Source of the DNA: Panagrolaimus kolymaensis
Lineage: Eukaryota > Nematoda > Chromadorea > Rhabditida > Panagrolaimidae
Direction of reading: 5' to 3'
Assembly: GCA_028622995.1 (NCBI GenBank)
Contig: JAJQJQ010000021.1
Location: forward strand, 2,852,001-2,916,000
DNA: 64,000 bases
The notes below the pieces were generated by a model. The model was not told where the DNA came from and made no database searches. It saw only the letters and a program-made list of their open reading frames with translations. Below are positions 11,460 through 24,062 of this stretch, one piece after another. Within the stretch, counting starts at the first letter, position 1. The number at the start of each line of letters is the position of its first letter. The position numbers were made by a program, and so were the translations under genes.

Positions 11460-14400
11460 GATTTTGGTGTTCAATCCATTTCCATCGAAGAAATGTAATT
11501 TATATTTTTTATTGCAGCATCATAATTAGTGACACCATATTCCAAAAATTCAAAGTGTCATAGCAGACAACTCAAATAAATTTTTTTTTATTAAAAACAA
11601 GCAATAAAATTTAAACCTGCAGATTTTGGTGTTCAAACCATTTCCATCGAAGAAATGTAATTTATATTTTTTATTGCAGCATCATAATTAGTGACACCAT
11701 TTTCCAAAAATTCAAAGTGTAAAAGCAGACAACTCAAATAAATTTTTTTTTATTAAAAACAAGCAATAAAATTTAAACCTGCAGATTTTGGTGTTCAAAC
11801 CATTTCCATCGAAGAAATGTAATTTATATTTTTTATTGCAGCATCATAATTAGTGACACCATTTTCCAAAAATTCAAAGTGTAAAAGCAGACAACTCAAA
11901 TAAATTTTTTTTTATTAAAAACAAGCAATAAAATTTAAACCTGCAGATTTTGGTGTTCAAACCATTTCCATCGAAGAAATGTAATTTATATTTTTTATTG
12001 CAGCATCATAATTAGTGACACCATTTTCCAAAAATTCAAAGTGTAAAAGCAGACAACTCAAATAAATTTTTTTTTATTAAAAACAAGCAATAAAATTTAA
12101 ACCTGCAGATTTTGGTGTTCAAACCATTTCCATCGAAGAATTGTAATTTATATTTTTTATTGCAGCATCATAATTAGTGACACCATTTTCCAAAAATTCA
12201 AAGTGTAAAAGCAGACAACTCAAATAAATTTTTTTTTATTAAAAACAAGCAATAAAATTTAAACCTGCAGATTTTGGTGTTCAATATATTTCCATCGAAG
12301 AAATGTAATTTATATTTTTTATTGCAGCATCATAATTAGTGACACCATATTCCAAAAATTCAAAGTGTCATAGCAGACAACTCAAATAAATTTTTTTTTA
12401 TTAAAAACAAGCAATAAAATTTAAACCTGCAGATTTTGGTGTTCAAACCATTTCCATCGAAGAAATGTAATTTATATTTTTTATTGCAGCATCATAATTA
12501 GTGACACCATTTTCCAAAAATTCAAAGTGTAAAAGCAGACAACTCAAATAAATTTTTTTTTATTAAAAACAAGCAATAAAATTTAAACCTGCAGATTTTG
12601 GTGTTCAAACCATTTCCATCGAAGAAATGTAATTTATATTTTTTATTGCAGCATCATAATTAGTGACACCATTTTCCAAAAATTCAAAGTGTAAAAGCAG
12701 ACAACTCAAATAAATTTTTTTTTATTAAAAACAAGCAATAAAATTTAAACCTGCAGATTTTGGTGTTCAAACCATTTCCATCGAAGAAATGTAATTTATA
12801 TTTTTTATTGCAGCATCATAATTAGTGACACCATTTTCCAAAAATTCAAAGTGTAAAAGCAGACAACTCAAATAAATTTTTTTTTATTAAAAACAAGCAA
12901 TAAAATTTAAACCTGCAGATTTTGGTGTTCAAACCATTTCCATCGAAGAAATGTAATTTATATTTTTTATTGCAGCATCATAATTAGTGACACCATTTTC
13001 CAAAAATTCAAAGTGTAAAAGCAGACAACTCAAATAAATTTTTTTTTATTAAAAACAAGCAATAAAATTTAAACCTGCAGATTTTGGTGTTCAAACCATT
13101 TCCATCGAAGAAATGTAATTTATATTTTTTATTGCAGCATCATAATTAGTGACACCATTTTCCAAAAATTCAAAGTGTAAAAGCAGACAACTCAAATAAA
13201 TTTTTTTTTATTAAAAACAAGCAATAAAATTTAAACCTGCAGATTTTGGTGTTCAAACCATTTCCATCGAAGAAATGTAATTTATATTTTTTATTGCAGC
13301 ATCATAATTAGTGACACCATTTTCCAAAAATTCAAAGTGTAAAAGCAGACAACTCAAATAAATTTTTTTTTATTAAAAACAAGCAATAAAATTTAAACCT
13401 GCAGATTTTGGTGTTCAAACCATTTCCATCGAAGAAATGTAATTTATATTTTTTATTGCAGCATCATAATTAGTGACACCATTTTCCAAAAATTCAAAGT
13501 GTAAAAGCAGACAACTCAAATAAATTTTTTTTTATTAAAAACAAGCAATAAAATTTAAACCTGCAGATTTTGGTGTTCAAACCATTTCCATCGAAGAATT
13601 GTAATTTATATTTTTTATTGCAGCATCATAATTAGTGACACCATTTTCCAAAAATTCAAAGTGTAAAAGCAGACAACTCAAATAAATTTTTTTTTATTAA
13701 AAACAAGCAATAAAATTTAAACCTGCAGATTTTGGTGTTCAATATATTTCCATCGAAGAAATGTAATTTATATTTTTTATTGCAGCATCATAATTAGTGA
13801 CACCATATTCCAAAAATTCAAAGTGTCATAGCAGACAACTCAAATAAATTTTTTTTTATTAAAAACAAGCAATAAAATTTAAACCTGCAGATTTTGGTGT
13901 TCAAACCATTTCCATCGAAGAAATGTAATTTATATTTTTTATTGCAGCATCATAATTAGTGACACCATTTTCCAAAAATTCAAAGTGTAAAAGCAGACAA
14001 CTCAAATAAATTTTTTTTTATTAAAAACAAGCAATAAAATTTAAACCTGCAGATTTTGGTGTTCAAACCATTTCCATCGAAGAAATGTAATTTATATTTT
14101 TTATTGCAGCATCATAATTAGTGACACCATTTTCCAAAAATTCAAAGTGTAAAAGCAGACAACTCAAATAAATTTTTTTTTATTAAAAACAAGCAATAAA
14201 ATTTAAACCTGCAGATTTTGGTGTTCAAACCATTTCCATCGAAGAAATGTAATTTATATTTTTTATTGCAGCATCATAATTAGTGACACCATTTTCCAAA
14301 AATTCAAAGTGTAAAAGCAGACAACTCAAATAAATTTTTTTTTATTAAAAACAAGCAATAAAATTTAAACCTGCAGATTTTGGTGTTCAATATATTTCCA

Positions 14401-15347
14401 TCGAAGAAATGTAATTTATATTTTTTATTGCAGCATCATAATTAGTGACACCATATTCCAAAAATTCAAAGTGTCATAGCAGACAACTCAAATAAATTTT
14501 TTTTTATTAAAAACAAGCAATAAAATTTAAACCTGCAGATTTTGGTGTTCAAACCATTTCCATCGAAGAAATGTAATTTATATTTTTTATTGCAGCATCA
14601 TAATTAGTGACACCATTTTCCAAAAATTCAAAGTGTAAAAGCAGACAACTCAAATAAATTTTTTTTTATTAAAAACAAGCAATAAAATTTAAACCTGCAG
14701 ATTTTGGTGTTCAAACCATTTCCATCGAAGAAATGTAATTTATATTTTTTATTGCAGCATCATAATTAGTGACACCATTTTCCAAAAATTCAAAGTGTAA
14801 AAGCAGACAACTCAAATAAATTTTTTTTTATTAAAAACAAGCAATAAAATTTAAACCTGCAGATTTTGGTGTTCAATATATTTCCATCGAAGAAATGTAA
14901 TTTATATTTTTTATTGCAGCATCATAATTAGTGACACCATATTCCAAAAATTCAAAGTGTCATAGCAGACAACTCAAATAAATTTTTTTTTATTAAAAAC
15001 AAGCAATAAAATTTAAACCTGCAGATTTTGGTGTTCAAACCATTTCCATCGAAGAAATGTAATTTATATTTTTTATTGCAGCATCATAATTAGTGACACC
15101 ATTTTCCAAAAATTCAAAGTGTAAAAGCAGACAACTCAAATAAATTTTTTTTTATTAAAAACAAGCAATAAAATTTAAACCTGCAGATTTTGGTGTTCAA
15201 TCCATTTCCATCGAAGAAATGTAATTTATATTTTTTATTGCAGCATCATAATTAGTGACACCATATTCCAAAAATTCAAAGTGTCATAGCAGACAACTCA
15301 AATAAATTTTTTTTATTTATTTTAATGCAATATATTTTAATCCTGTT
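11460..15347 (+). repeat. Satellite block III: near-homogeneous GAAATGTAATTTAT monomers
   Basis: Long runs of almost identical 162-bp units share CGAAGAAATGTAATTTAT, CCATTTTCC and GTGTAAAAGC. They are broken at intervals by units with TTCAATATATTTCC and GTGTCATAGC (near 12282, 13741, 14390, 14876). A private GAAGAATTGTAA occurs at about 12137 and 13596, 1,459 bp (nine monomers) apart, and marks a nine-unit duplication. Confidence 0.82.
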
Positions 15348-16803
15348 GATTTTGGTGTTCAATATATTTCCATCGAAGAAATGTAATTTATATTTTTTAT
15401 TGCAGCATCATAATTAGTGACACCATATTCCAAAAATTCAAAGTGTCATAGCAGACAACTCAAATAAATTTTTTTTTATTAAAAACAAGCAATAAAATTT
15501 AAACCTGTTGATTTTGGTGTTCAAACCTTTTTTTTCGAAGAAAGGTTATTTATATTTTTTATTGCAGCATCATAATTAGTGACACCATATTCCAAAAATT
15601 CAAAGTGTCAAAGCAGACAACTCAAATAAATTTTTTTTTATTAAAAACAAGCAATAAATTTTAAACCTGTTGATTTTTGTGTTCAAACCATTTCCATCGA
15701 AGAAAGGTTATTAATATTTTTTGTTCGAACATCCTAATTAGTGAAACCATATTCCAAAAATTCAAAGTGTCAAAGCAGACAACTCAAATAAATTTTTTTT
15801 ATTAAAAACAAGCAATAAATTTTAAACCTGTTGATTTTGGTGTTCAAACCATTTCCATCGAAGAAAGATTATTTATATTTTTTATTGCAGCATCATAATT
15901 AGTGACACCATTTTCCAAAAATTCAAAGTGTAAAAGCAGACAACTCAAATAAATTTTTTTTTATTAAAAACAAGCAATAAAATTTAAACCTGCAGATTTT
16001 GGTGTTCAATATATTTCCATCGAAGAAATGTAATTTATATTTTTTATTGCAGCATCATAATTAGTGACACCATATTCCAAAAATTCAAAGTGTCATAGCA
16101 GACAACTCAAATAAATTTTTTTTTATTAAAAACAAGCAATAAAATTTAAACCTGCAGATTTTGGTGTTCAAACCATTTCCATCGAAGAAATGTAATTTAT
16201 ATTTTTTATTGCAGCATCATAATTAGTGACACCATTTTCCAAAAATTCAAAGTGTAAAAGCAGACAACTCAAATAAATTTTTTTTTATTAAAAACAAGCA
16301 ATAAAATTTAAACCTGCAGATTTTGGTGTTCAATCCATTTCCATCGAAGAAATGTAATTTATATTTTTTATTGCAGCATCATAATTAGTGACACCATATT
16401 CCAAAAATTCAAAGTGTCATAGCAGACAACTCAAATAAATTTTTTTTATTTATTTTAATGCAATATATTTTAATCCTGTTGATTTTGGTGTTCAATATAT
16501 TTCCATCGAAGAAATGTAATTTATATTTTTTATTGCAGCATCATAATTAGTGACACCATATTCCAAAAATTCAAAGTGTCATAGCAGACAACTCAAATAA
16601 ATTTTTTTTTATTAAAAACAAGCAATAAAATTTAAACCTGTTGATTTTGGTGTTCAAACCTTTTTTTTCGAAGAAAGGTTATTTATATTTTTTATTGCAG
16701 CATCATAATTAGTGACACCATATTCCAAAAATTCAAAGTGTCAAAGCAGACAACTCAAATAAATTTTTTTTATTAAAAACAAGCAATAAATTTTAAACCT
16801 GTT
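15348..16803 (+). repeat. Satellite block IV: duplicated segment at 1,133-bp offset
   Basis: The variant TGCAATATATTTTAATCC at 15326 recurs at 16459, exactly 1,133 bp or seven monomers away. The flanking order (TTCAATCC unit, TTCAATATA unit, CCTTTTTTTTCG unit) is the same in both places. Confidence 0.78.
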
Positions 16804-18252
16804 GATTTTGGTGTTCAAACCATTTTCTTCGAAGAAAGGTTATTTATATTTTTTATTGCAGCATCATAATTAGTGACACCATATTCCAAAAATTCAAAGT
16901 GTCAAAGCAGACAACTCAAATAAATTTTTTTTATTAAAAACAAGCAATAAATTTTAAACCTGTTGATTTTGGTGTTCAAACCAATTTCTTCGAAGAAAGG
17001 TTATTTATAATTTTTATTGCAGCATCATATTTATTGACACCATATTCCAAAAATTCAAAGTGTCAAAGCAGACAACTCAAATAAATTTTTTTTATTAAAA
17101 ACAAGCAATAAATTTTAAACCTGTTGATTTTGGTGTTCAAACCAATTTCTTCGAAGAAAGGTTATTTATAATTTTTATTGCAGCATCATATTTATTGACA
17201 CCATATTCCAAAAATTCAAAGTGTCAAAGCAGACAACTCAAATAAATTTTTTTTATTAAAAACAAGCAATAAATTTTAAACCTGTTGATTTTGGTGTTCA
17301 AACCATTTTCTTCGAAGAAAGGTTATTTATATTTTTTATTGCAGCATCATAATTAGTGACACCATATTCCAAAAATTCAAAGTGTCAAAGCAGACAACTC
17401 AAATAAATTTTTTTTATTAAAAACAAGCAATAAATTTTAAACCTGTTGATTTTGGTGTTCAAACCATTTTCTTCGAAGAAAGGTTATTTATAATTTTTAT
17501 TGCAGCATCATATTTATTGACACCATATTCCAAAAATTCAAAGTGTCAAAGCAGACAACTCAAATAAATTTTTTTTATTAAAAACAAGCAATAAATTTTA
17601 AACCTGTTGATTTTGGTGTTCAAACCATTTTCTTCGAAGAAAGGTTATTTATATTTTTTATTGCAGCATCATAATTAGTGACACCATATTCCAAAAATTC
17701 AAAGTGTCAAAGCAGACAACTCAAATAAATTTTTTTTATTAAAAACAAGCAATAAATTTTAAACCTGTTGATTTTGGTGTTCAAACCATTTTCTTCGAAG
17801 AAAGGTTATTTATATTTTTTATTGCAGCATCATAATTAGTGACACCATATTCCAAAAATTCAAAGTGTCAAAGCAGACAACTCAAATAAATTTTTTTTAT
17901 TAAAAACAAGCAATAAATTTTAAACCTGTTGATTTTGGTGTTCAAACCATTTTCTTCGAAGAAAGGTTATTTATATTTTTTATTGCAGCATCATAATTAG
18001 TGACACCATATTCCAAAAATTCAAAGTGTCAAAGCAGACAACTAAAATAAATTTTTTTTATTAAAAACAAGCAATAAATTTTAAACCTGTTGATTTTGGT
18101 GTTCAAACCATTTTCTTCGAAGAAAGGTTATTTATATTTTTTATTGCAGCATCATAATTAGTGACACCATTTTCCAAAAATTCAAAGTGTCAAAGCAGAC
18201 AACTCAAATAAATTTTTTTTTATTAAAAACAAGCAATAAAATTTAAACCTGC
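16804..18252 (+). repeat. Satellite block V: TTCTTCG-type monomers with TATTTATTGACACC variants
   Basis: Nine units with linker AAGCAATAAATTTTAAACC and TTGCAGCATCAT centres. Three (starting near 16965, 17126 and 17448) carry TATAATTTTT together with CATATTTATTGACACC. The first two also have CCAATTTCTTCG while the third has CCATTTTCTTCG, so markers are being shuffled between neighbours. Confidence 0.78.
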
Positions 18253-21200
18253 AGATTTTGGTGTTCAATCCATTTCCATCGAAGAAATGTAATTTATATT
18301 TTTTATTGCAGCATCATAATTAGTGACACCATATTCCAAAAATTCAAAGTGTCATAGCAGACAACTCAAATAAATTTTTTTTATTTATTTTAATGCAAAA
18401 TATTTTAATCCTGTTGATTTTGGTGTTCAAACCATTTTCTTTGAAGAAAGGTTATTTATATTTTTTATTGCAGCATCATAATTAGTGACACCATATTCCA
18501 AAAATTCAAAGTGTCAAAGCTGACAATTCAAATAAATTTTTTTTATTAAAAACAAGCAATAAAATTTAAACCTGCAGATTTTGGTGTTCAATATATTTCC
18601 ATCGAAGAAATGTAATTTATATTTTTTATTGCAGCATCATAATTAGTGACACCATATTCCAAAAATTCAAAGTGTCAAAGCAGACAACTCAAATAAATTT
18701 TTTTTTATTAAAAACAAGCAATAAAATTTAAACCTGTTGATTTTGGTGTTCAAACCTTTTTTTTCGAAGAAAGGTTATTTATATTTTTTATTGCAGCATC
18801 ATAATTAGTGACACCATATTCCAAAAATTCAAAGTGTCAAAGCTGACAATTCAAATAAATTTTTTTTATTAAAAACAAGCAATAAAATTTAAACCTGCAG
18901 ATTTTGGTGTTCAATATATTTCCATCGAAGAAATGTAATTTATATTTTTTATTGCAGCATCATAATTAGTGACACCATATTCCAAAAATTCAAAGTGTCA
19001 AAGCAGACAACTCAAATAAATTTTTTTTTATTAAAAACAAGCAATAAATTTTAAACCTGTTGATTTTGGTGTTCAAACCATTTTCTTCGAAGAAAGGTTA
19101 TTTATATTTTTTATTGCAGCATCATAATTAGTGACACCATTTTCCAAAAATTCAAATTGTCAAAGCTGACAATTCAAATAAATTTTTTTTATTAAAAACA
19201 AGCAATAAAATTTAAACCTGCAGATTTTGGTGTTCAATATATTTCCATCGAAGAAATGTAATTTATATTTTTTATTGCAGCATCATAATTAGTGACACCA
19301 TATTCCAAAAATTCAAAGTGTCAAAGCAGACAACTCAAATAAATTTTTTTTTATTAAAAACAAGCAATAAAATTTAAACCTGTTGATTTTGGTGTTCAAA
19401 CCTTTTTTTTCGAAGAAAGGTTATTTATATTTTTTATTGCAGCATCATAATTAGTGACACCATATTCCAAAAATTCAAAGTGTCAAAGCAGACAACTCAA
19501 ATAAATTTTTTTTATTAAAAACAAGCAATAAATTTTAAACCTGTTGATTTTGGTGTTCAAACCAATTTCTTCGAAGAAAGGTTATTTATAATTTTTATTG
19601 CAGCATCATAATTAGTGACACCATATTCCAAAAATTCAAAGTGTCAAAGCAGACAACTCAAATAAATTTTTTTTTATTAAAAACAAGCAATAAATTTTAA
19701 ACCTGTTGATTATGGTGTTCAAACCATTTCCATCGAAGAAAGGTTATTAATATTTTTTATTGCAGAATCATAATTAGTCACACCATATTCCAAAAATTCA
19801 AAGTGTCTAAGCAGACAACTCAAATAAATTTTTTTTATTAAAAACAAGCAATAAATTTTAAACCTGTTGATTATGGTGTTCAAACCATTTCCATCGAAGA
19901 AAGGTTATTAATATTTTTTATTGCAGAATCATAATTAGTCACACCATATTCCAAAAATTCAAAGTGTCTAAGCAGACAACTCAAATAAATTTTTTTTATT
20001 AAAAACAAGCAATAAATTTTAAACCTGTTGATTATGGTGTTCAAACCATTTCCATCGAAGAAAGGTTATTAATATTTTTTGTTCGAACATCCTAATTAGT
20101 GAAACCATATTCCAAAAATTCAAAGTGTCAAAGCAGACAACTCAAATAAATTTTTTTTATTAAAAACAAGCAATAAATTTTAAACCTGTTGATTTTTGTG
20201 TTCAAACCATTTCCATCGAAGAAAGGTTATTAATATTTTTTGTTCGAACATCCTAATTAGTGAAACCATATTCCAAAAATTCAAAGTGTCAAAGCAGACA
20301 ACTCAAATAAATTTTTTTTATTAAAAACAAGCAATAAATTTTAAACCTGTTGATTATGGTGTTCAAACCATTTCCATCGAAGAAAGGTTATTAATATTTT
20401 TTATTGCAGAATCATAATTAGTCACACCATATTCCAAAAATTCAAAGTGTCTAAGCAGACAACTCAAATAAATTTTTTTTATTAAAAACAAGCAATAAAT
20501 TTTAAACCTGTTGATTATGGTGTTCAAACCATTTCCATCGAAGAAAGGTTATTAATATTTTTTATTGCAGAATCATAATTAGTCACACCATATTCCAAAA
20601 ATTCAAAGTGTCTAAGCAGACAACTCAAATAAATTTTTTTTATTAAAAACAAGCAATAAATTTTAAACCTGTTGATTTTTGTGTTCAAACCATTTCCATC
20701 GAAGAAAGGTTATTAATATTTTTTGTTCGAACATCCTAATTAGTGAAACCATATTCCAAAAATTCAAAGTGTCAAAGCAGACAACTCAAATAAATTTTTT
20801 TTATTAAAAACAAGCAATAAATTTTAAACCTGTTGATTTTTGTGTTCAAACCATTTCCATCGAAGAAAGGTTATTAATATTTTTTGTTCGAACATCCTAA
20901 TTAGTGAAACCATATTCCAAAAATTCAAAGTGTCAAAGCAGACAACTCAAATAAATTTTTTTTATTAAAAACAAGCAATAAATTTTAAACCTGTTGATTA
21001 TGGTGTTCAAACCATTTCCATCGAAGAAAGGTTATTAATATTTTTTATTGCAGAATCATAATTAGTCACACCATATTCCAAAAATTCAAAGTGTCTAAGC
21101 AGACAACTCAAATAAATTTTTTTTATTAAAAACAAGCAATAAATTTTAAACCTGTTGATTTTGGTGTTCAAACCATTTCCATCGAAGAAAGATTATTTAT

Positions 21201-24062
21201 ATTTTTTATTGCAGCATCATAATTAGTGACACCATATTCCAAAAATTCAAAGTGTCAAAGCAGACAACTCAAATAAATTTTTTTTATTAAAAACAAGCAA
21301 TAAATTTTAAACCTGTTGATTTTGGTGTTCAAACCATTTCCATCGAAGAAAGATTATTTATATTTTTTATTGCAGCATCATAATTAGTGACACCATATTC
21401 CAAAAATTCAAAGTGTCAAAGCAGACAACTCAAATAAATTTTTTTTTATTAAAAACAAGCAATAAAATTTAAACCTGCAGATTTTGGTGTTCAATCCATT
21501 TCCATCGAAGAAATGTAATTTATATTTTTTATTGCAGCATCATAATTAGTGACACCATATTCCAAAAATTCAAAGTGTCATAGCAGACAACTCAAATAAA
21601 TTTTTTTTATTTATTTTAATGCAAAATATTTTAATCCTGTTGATTTTGGTGTTCAAACCATTTTCTTTGAAGAAAGGTTATTTATATTTTTTATTGCAGC
21701 ATCATAATTAGTGACACCATATTCCAAAAATTCAAATTGTCAAAGCTGACAATTCAAATAAATTTTTTTTATTAAAAACAAGCAATAAAATTTAAACCTG
21801 CAGATTTTGGTGTTCAATATATTTCCATCGAAGAAAGGTTATTTATATTTTTTATTGCAGCATCATAATTAGTGACACCATATTCCAAAAATTCAAAGTG
21901 TCAAAGCAGACAACTCAAATAAATTTTTTTTTATTAAAAACAAGCAATAAAATTTAAACCTGTTGATTTTGGTGTTCAAACCTTTTTTTTCGAAGAAAGG
22001 TTATTTATATTTTTTATTGCAGCATCATAATTAGTGACACCATATTCCAAAAATTCAAAGTGTCAAAGCAGACAACTCAAATAAATTTTTTTTATTAAAA
22101 ACAAGCAATAAATTTTAAACCTGTTGATTTTGGTGTTCAAACCAATTTCTTCGAAGAAAGGTTATTTATATTTTTTATTGCAGCATCATAATTAGTGACA
22201 CCATATTCCAAAAATTCAAAGTGTCAAAGCAGACAACTCAAATAAATTTTTTTTTATTAAAAACAAGCAATAAAATTTAAACCTGTTGATTTTGGTGTTC
22301 AAACCTTTTTTTTCGAAGAAAGGTTATTTATATTTTTTATTGCAGCATCATAATTAGTGACACCATATTCCAAAAATTCAAAGTGTCAAAGCAGACAACT
22401 CAAATAAATTTTTTTTATTAAAAACAAGCAATAAATTTTAAACCTGTTGATTTTGGTGTTCAAACCAATTTCTTCGAAGAAAGGTTATTTATAATTTTTA
22501 TTGCAGCATCATAATTAGTGACACCATATTCCAAAAATTCAAAGTGTCAAAGCAGACAACTCAAATAAATTTTTTTTTATTAAAAACAAGCAATAAAATT
22601 TAAACCTGTTGATTTTGGTGTTCAAACCTTTTTTTTCGAAGAAAGGTTATTTATATTTTTTATTGCAGCATCATAATTAGTGACACCATATTCCAAAAAT
22701 TCAAAGTGTCAAAGCAGACAACTCAAATAAATTTTTTTTATTAAAAACAAGCAATAAAATTTAAACCTGTTGATTTTGGTGTTCAAACCTTTTTTTTCGA
22801 AGAAAGGTTATTTATATTTTTTATTGCAGCATCATAATTAGTGACACCATATTCCAAAAATTCAAAGTGTCAAAGCAGACAACTCAAATAAATTTTTTTT
22901 ATTAAAAACAAGCAATAAATTTTAAACCTGTTGATTTTGGTGTTCAAACCAATTTCTTCGAAGAAAGGTTATTTATAATTTTTATTGCAGCATCATAATT
23001 AGTGACACCATATTCCAAAAATTCAAAGTGTCAAAGCAGACAACTCAAATAAATTTTTTTTTATTAAAAACAAGCAATAAAATTTAAACCTGTTGATTTT
23101 GGTGTTCAAACCTTTTTTTTCGAAGAAAGGTTATTTATATTTTTTATTGCAGCATCATAATTAGTGACACCATATTCCAAAAATTCAAAGTGTCAAAGCA
23201 GACAACTCAAATAAATTTTTTTTATTAAAAACAAGCAATAAAATTTAAACCTGTTGATTTTGGTGTTCAAACCTTTTTTTTCGAAGAAAGGTTATTTATA
23301 TTTTTTATTGCAGCATCATAATTAGTGACACCATATTCCAAAAATTCAAAGTGTCAAAGCAGACAACTCAAATAAATTTTTTTTTATTAAAAACAAGCAA
23401 TAAAATTTAAACCTGTTGATTTTGGTGTTCAAACCTTTTTTTTCGAAGAAAGGTTATTTATATTTTTTATTGCAGCATCATAATTAGTGACACCATATTC
23501 CAAAAATTCAAAGTGTCAAAGCAGACAACTCAAATAAATTTTTTTTTATTAAAAACAAGCAATAAATTTTAAACCTGTTGATTTTTGTGTTCAAACCATT
23601 TCCATCGAAGAAAGGTTATTAATATTTTTTGTTCGAACATCCTAATTAGTGAAACCATATTCCAAAAATTCAAAGTGTCAAAGCAGACAACTCAAATAAA
23701 TTTTTTTTATTAAAAACAAGCAATAAATTTTAAACCTGTTGATTATGGTGTTCAAACCATTTCCATCGAAGAAAGGTTATTAATATTTTTTATTGCAGAA
23801 TCATAATTAGTCACACCATATTCCAAAAATTCAAAGTGTCTAAGCAGACAACTCAAATAAATTTTTTTTATTAAAAACAAGCAATAAATTTTAAACCTGT
23901 TGATTTTGGTGTTCAAACCAATTTCTTCGAAGAAAGGTTATTTATATTTTTTATTGCAGCATCATAATTAGTGACACCATATTCCAAAAATTCAAAGTGT
24001 CAAAGCAGACAACTCAAATAAATTTTTTTTATTAAAAACAAGCAATAAATTTTAAACCTGTT
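18253..24062 (+). repeat. Satellite block VI: mosaic of many sub-types
   Basis: This block mixes CCTTTTTTTTCG, TTCAATATATT, CCAATTTCTTCG, GATTATGG and GTTCGAACATCC monomers. Within it, 19708-21156 is a four-monomer repeat and about 21960-23560 is built from two- and three-monomer groups of CCTTTTTTTTCG and CCAATTTCTTCG units spaced 161-323 bp apart. Confidence 0.78.
19708..21156 (+). repeat. Four-monomer (644-bp) higher-order repeat
   Basis: GATTATGG units start at 19708, 19869, 20030, 20352, 20513 and 20996. Between them are units with GATTTTTGTG and GTTCGAACATCC (20191, 20674, 20835). The order is two of the first kind then two of the second, repeating every 644 bp (19708 to 20352 to 20996). 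The unit at 20030 is a hybrid. Confidence 0.8.
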
